From Azolla pinnata (Eukaryota > Streptophyta > Polypodiopsida > Salviniales > Salviniaceae), in contig JBBBWG010023334.1 of assembly GCA_037176905.1 (NCBI GenBank), positions 30,242-78,146 of the forward strand: DNA of 47,905 nucleotides, read 5' to 3'. The notes below the pieces were generated by a model, which saw nothing but the letters and a program-made list of their open reading frames with translations, did no database searches and was not told where the DNA came from. The first letter of the stretch is position 1. Every line of letters begins with the position of its first letter. Shown piece after piece: positions 43,900 through 47,905 of the stretch. The position numbers and the translations under genes were made by a program.

Positions 43900-46800
43900 T
43901 CATGTCGGCCTTCCAAAAAGCCTCCTGCAAAACAGAACTTCGTTATTTTTGTCCTCTAAATCAGGAATCACAAGCTCAAAAAAAAAAATGGACTTGCAAA
44001 ACTTCGTTATTTTTGTCCTCTAATTGAGGAATGAACTAGAAAAACTTCGTTATTTTTGTCCTCTGCTTCAGGAATGAACTTGAAAAACTTCGTTATTTTT
44101 GTCCTCTAATTCAGGATTCAGAAGCTCAAAAAAAACATGGACTTGCTACACTTACTTCTGCAACCCATCTTTTTGTTTATCCAGCTCCCTCTCAAGCCTC
44201 ACTTCAAATGGGCTCGAAAACCATTTCACCATCTGATCCTATACATATGATACACACAGACACACAACAAAAAAACTGAGAAATAAGCATTCATGAAAGA
44301 TGCACCCCATCCCCCACCTTGATGAAATAAAAAACGCCTTGATGGTATACCTCATTATACTTTGTAGTCGTGTTGGGTATTCCTAGTCCATCCCAATGCA
44401 GTTTTGGGGTTGCAGAGTTGTTAAGTTGTCTGTAGCCAGAAAAGCAACCTGAATTCGGCCTCTCGAACTGCCTACTACATTTTGGTGATAATTGCCCTGA
44501 AACAGGCCTCTCATTTGGACCCAACATTGGTGAGGGCTGTATCAAGATAGGTCTCTCACTTTGACTAAATTTGGGAGAGCCTTCTGGTTGAATAGCTGGC
44601 AGTGGAAGTGGCCTTGGCAAGCCATTCCTCGGAGTGCATCCTAGCCCACCATCATGGATCGATGACAATGGCGGTGTTGGGTTCAGCCAATGTGAAAGGC
44701 TCATATCCACGGCTATCGAGTCCTTTCTGAAGGTCTCATCATGTTGGATTCTCTTCCGATACTCTTCATCCTCCATGGGAACTGGCTTTGACCACTCCGA
44801 GAAGCTTGCAGTCACACTTACAACAGCTGCCGTTCCTGACACTATGTTATTGTTATCTATGGATCCAAGCACATCCCTCTTCGTTGGCACAGTTGGATTG
44901 ATGGTTTTCAAGCTTGTTTTGGCCGCCGCTGCATCGGTGCTTTTCCAGCTTGTTACCAATGATGCCACTGGATCAACACTTTTCATTCTTTGGTTCCCCT
45001 TCTCTTGCAGCTTCTTCCATTGAAATTCATTTTCCACTGGAGTAAGAACAGGGGATTGTGGTTGGTTCCTTATCCTCTGTGGCTTAAGGCATGCCATCGG
45101 GGTCAATTCACGATGAGCGGTTGTGGCACTTTGCATGGAAACCTGTTTCGTCTGTTGAGGACTTAAAGCATCAGAATCAATGCATTTGGATGAGGCTTCA
45201 ATGTTTCGACCAGAAAGATGTTTCGCATCCAAGAATGAGTTTTCTATATTGTCTTCATCCATAGCATACCTCCGATCATTTGGCAACACAGATGTGGCAT
45301 ATTTCCTCCAGCCATTCTTTTGATTGGGTGTGGATGCTACTCCAATTGTGCTGCTAGTTGCACTGTCTTCCCAAGTCAGCCTTCTGTACTGGTTCAAGTC
45401 CCTCTGTGTTCCTTCACAATCTTTAGAAAGAGAAACAATCCTACCACTCCGAAGGTGGGATTCATTACTTTTAATGCAACAACTATCTGCATCAAATGAG
45501 GAAGAGATAGATCCCGATGGACTTTCACATGAATTTTCAGCTGTAGTAGAGCAGGACGAGCTATCGGATAAAACCTGAGAGGCCGAAACTGCGCTATCTA
45601 CCGCTGCATACCGATGATTTCCTATTGCAGGGCTGCTAACAAAACCAGAAGTCCCCTTTTTGCTACCTACACTATCACATAAGTCATGATGTTGCTCTAA
45701 GCTTTGGATAACTTCATCAGCCTCACCTTGTGTGTGGAGGGGAATTAAGGCCGGAGATATGACCTGATCAGCAGGCGATTGAGAGGCCTTCAGCAGCTCA
45801 ATGGATTTAGAGCTGGTTGTCCTGACATTCCCAGTTGAGAAGCTTTCATTCATGAAAGAAATATGGCGTTTGTGCTCTTCTATCTGCTTGGTCAAGGCAC
45901 TCGGATTGCCTGAAACATTTTTAAGATGCTTGTGTGAGGTTGGCGTAGACATAATAAAATCCATGTTGCCATCTTCCTGTGTCTGAGGATCGGTATGCTC
46001 AGATGCCACAACTGAGCCGATTTGAAGGTTATCCTTGCTTCTGTAAAAACCCACCAAGATTAAGGAAATCAGGTACTCTTTTGACAACGTCTAGGTATAG
46101 GTACATGCACAATTTCAATGCGTATGTCTATGTTGCAAATATTCATACTACCCATGTTGCATATATATGCCCAAATGCATATATCTTGTACATGCAATGC
46201 ATATCTATGCACGCTCACATATTTTACAAATGTGTTAACGCACATCCAAATATCTGCTTGTTTAGTTATATTGTCCACATGCATGCATATATTCACTCGA
46301 TGTTTCATGCCAAATAAGAACTATCTTGCTTCCAATCAGAAATAGAGCAAAATTACATATATTCATGATTCGAATCAGATAATATACACACATATATACA
46401 CCCGGAACTCATATACATTAATAACAATGATCATGAATCGCATTTCAGTTAACCTACATCTCATTACGCCGGTGTATAATGCCAGAACCCTTTTGTTTTG
46501 CAGGGGTGCTTGAAGAGGAAGCAACTTGCAGGCCTCGTGCAGAAACATTCTTTTTCCCAATCAGAAGTGGTTTTGCCGGCCCTGGAGAAGGATTGCTGGA
46601 TAGCGGTAGAAGCCAAGAATGCCATCCTTTCGAATACGAGGATACGCTTAGCGTCTCTTCGTCTTTCTTCTCCAAGTCTACAGGAGACTGTGGCAATGCT
46701 CCACAAGACTTGAGGAATGTAACCTTCAAAATCAGTACCCAAATTTGATGCTTTCAATCAGGATTGTGTTCTCTCGTTTGCGGAACCCCATAGCATGTAA

Positions 46801-47734
46801 TCTGATGAAGGGAACATTTTGTACACGCAAAGGTATAATACATGTACACAATTCTAACAGATGGAGAGAAGAAGAGAGATTTCTCATGTGATAGAATTCT
46901 GTAGGGTGTGCAGCGAGAGAATTCTTACCTCCTCTGTAATTTGATTGTTGCAAGATTCACGGGCTGTCGTCGTACCCTTCTCGATTTGTTTCCTTAAATC
47001 TTCCAGTTCTTCTGCTAGATCATCTACCTGAGACCAAGGGTCTTCTGCCTTCTTCCTAGCGCCCTTCTTGGTCAACACGTTCTTTGCGTTTTCCTGCACA
47101 AGAACATCATAGCCTGCTCTGACAGGGGGTGCACTTGTTGCAAGAGGTCTTGTTCTGAGGGAGCCTATGGTGGAAATATGGGTGTAGATCGGTAAGAAGC
47201 AATCCATCAGAAGCAAAACCACTCGGGAGCAGAAATGAGCGAAAACAATCGCTTGCAAATTTCAGCAAAACTGTACTCATTTGAAGTTGCGATATGGATT
47301 GACAAATCCACCAAAATGCATCGATCAGAAGCACACAAAGATGCACCTAGATGAGTCGAAATGACACGGGTTGAAACCCAACAAAATGCGACCATCTGGA
47401 ATGCTAAGATTACACACGATTCGCAGGGAATGCAGCAATCTGACGCGAGAGCTCGAATGAAGATCATTCAAAGAAGGAGTCGGTTTCATTGCAGGAACAC
47501 ATGCGAATCAAGCCGAATTCGGGGAAGAAGAGGCATGGAGGAACGCAGGAGGAGCGGGAGCATACCTTGTTCTTTCGAAGGGTTCAGCGTTTTGATGGGG
47601 ATCGGAGGAGGTTGCGAGGGAGAGGGAGAGGAGAAAGGCAAGGGCTGGGGAAGGAGGAGGTTCTGATCGCCATGGTGGGCGGATCTGGGGTCCTTGTTTC
47701 TCTTGCCAAAGCATCCGAAGAAGAACCATCCCAT
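43900..47734 (-). CDS. JASON-like: JASON-like protein
   Basis: Arabidopsis JASON keeps an organelle band between the two meiosis II spindles; its loss gives unreduced pollen. The role in this plant is unknown. Exons, minus strand: 47566-47734, 46929-47113, 46458-46723, 44351-46040, 44156-44238, 43900-43924; phases agree, giving 805 residues. Family marks are the start MGWFFFGCFGKRNKD (N-terminal MGxF..CFG), VTFLKSCGALPQSP with WHSWL after it, SLSHWLNP, and the tail WDGLGIPNTTTKYNEDQMVKWFSSPFEVRLE. The long middle exon is Ser-rich and disordered. Exon 2 has a coiled-coil (VDDLAEELEDLRKQIEKG). The exon 5 donor is a perfect GTAAGT that overlaps a stop: if it is not used, the protein ends at 44152 (798 residues). 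Splicing to the small exon 6 adds RLFGRPT. The exon 2 acceptor (GAGCAG at 47114) was chosen by phase and is the least sure join. Confidence 0.87.
43936..44150. repeat. 43-bp minisatellite filling JASON-like intron 5
   Basis: AACTTCGTTATTTTTGTCCT starts at 43936, 44000, 44043 and 44086. The step is 43 bp between the last three; the first has an extra A-rich insertion also found in the last copy (AGCTCAAAAAAAA then ATGGACTTGC). The array occupies nearly the whole intron between the alternative last exons. Confidence 0.92.
46080..46425. repeat. TATGCATA/CATATAT-rich tract, JASON-like intron 3
   Basis: Intron 3 (46041-46457) is rich in ATGCATATAT, GCATATCTATGCA and CATACACACATATATACAC words without a clear unit. 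It resembles the CATG/TGCA tracts at 18, 23.5 and 28 kb but is more degenerate. Confidence 0.5.
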
Positions 47735-47875
47735 GTCTTCTTGATGAGAGAGCCCGCTCTCGCCCCCTGCAAAAGAAGAAAGAGAAGTGCCCAGAAGAAG
47801 AAAGGCGCAGAAAGAAGCAGAAGCAGAAGCAGAAGACGCAGAAGCAGAACAGATTGAAATAGAGAGATGGGCTTG

Positions 47876-47905
47876 AAGAAGAAGAAGAAGAAGAAGAAGA
47901 AGAAG
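47876..47905. repeat. GAA microsatellite at the window edge
   Basis: An (AAG)n run reaches the end of the window, and AGAAGCAGAAGCAGAAG words precede it from 47815. It lies 80-170 bp upstream of the JASON-like start codon, probably in its 5' UTR. Confidence 0.9.

Overview
The window is nuclear DNA of a land plant. Nine spliced or single-exon protein genes with plant-type families (SDP6, plant rhomboid RBL, VQ, SPL7, JASON-like), GT-AG introns, plastid transit peptides, plant telomere-type TTTAGGG blocks and a nuclear-type tRNA-Lys all agree. The very high load of private minisatellites in introns and intergenic DNA, and the older, undivided form of several families, suggest a seed-free plant (fern, lycophyte or bryophyte). 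That lineage guess is inference only.

Layout from left to right. On the minus strand: the 5' five exons of an FAD-dependent mitochondrial glycerol-3-phosphate dehydrogenase (1739-5694, C-terminal exons outside the window); a rhomboid-like intramembrane protease (8640-11844); an intronless VQ-motif protein (15935-17080); a TXNDC9/PhLP3-type thioredoxin-fold protein (20012-23322); and a plastid TPR protein (24872-27368). The TPR gene shares a 104-bp divergent promoter with a plus-strand gene for a plastid protein with a possible ChuX/HutX-like fold (27473-29554). Then, on the plus strand, come tRNA-Lys(UUU) (30151-30223), an SPL7/CRR1-type copper-response transcription factor in ten exons (33939-38189) and eIF2B beta in nine exons (39604-42740). 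A JASON-like gene on the minus strand (43900-47734) converges on eIF2B beta. For all multi-exon genes I joined the exons by hand; splice phases agree throughout and every joined reading frame is open.

Between and inside the genes lie tandem repeats. There are telomere-like blocks at 6.6-7.2, 12.6-13.4 and 31.5-32.3 kb, two of them interleaved with non-telomeric units. There are minisatellites with 43 to 155 bp units in most long introns, a 900-bp polypurine GAA/GAT tract beside the VQ gene, and alternating TGCATG/GTAT tracts near 18, 23.5 and 28 kb.

The genes are ordinary housekeeping and regulatory genes and do not form one pathway. The divergent plastid pair is the only arrangement that suggests co-regulation. 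I found no convincing unknown biological system; the most unusual features are the composite telomere-like arrays and the minisatellite-filled introns.
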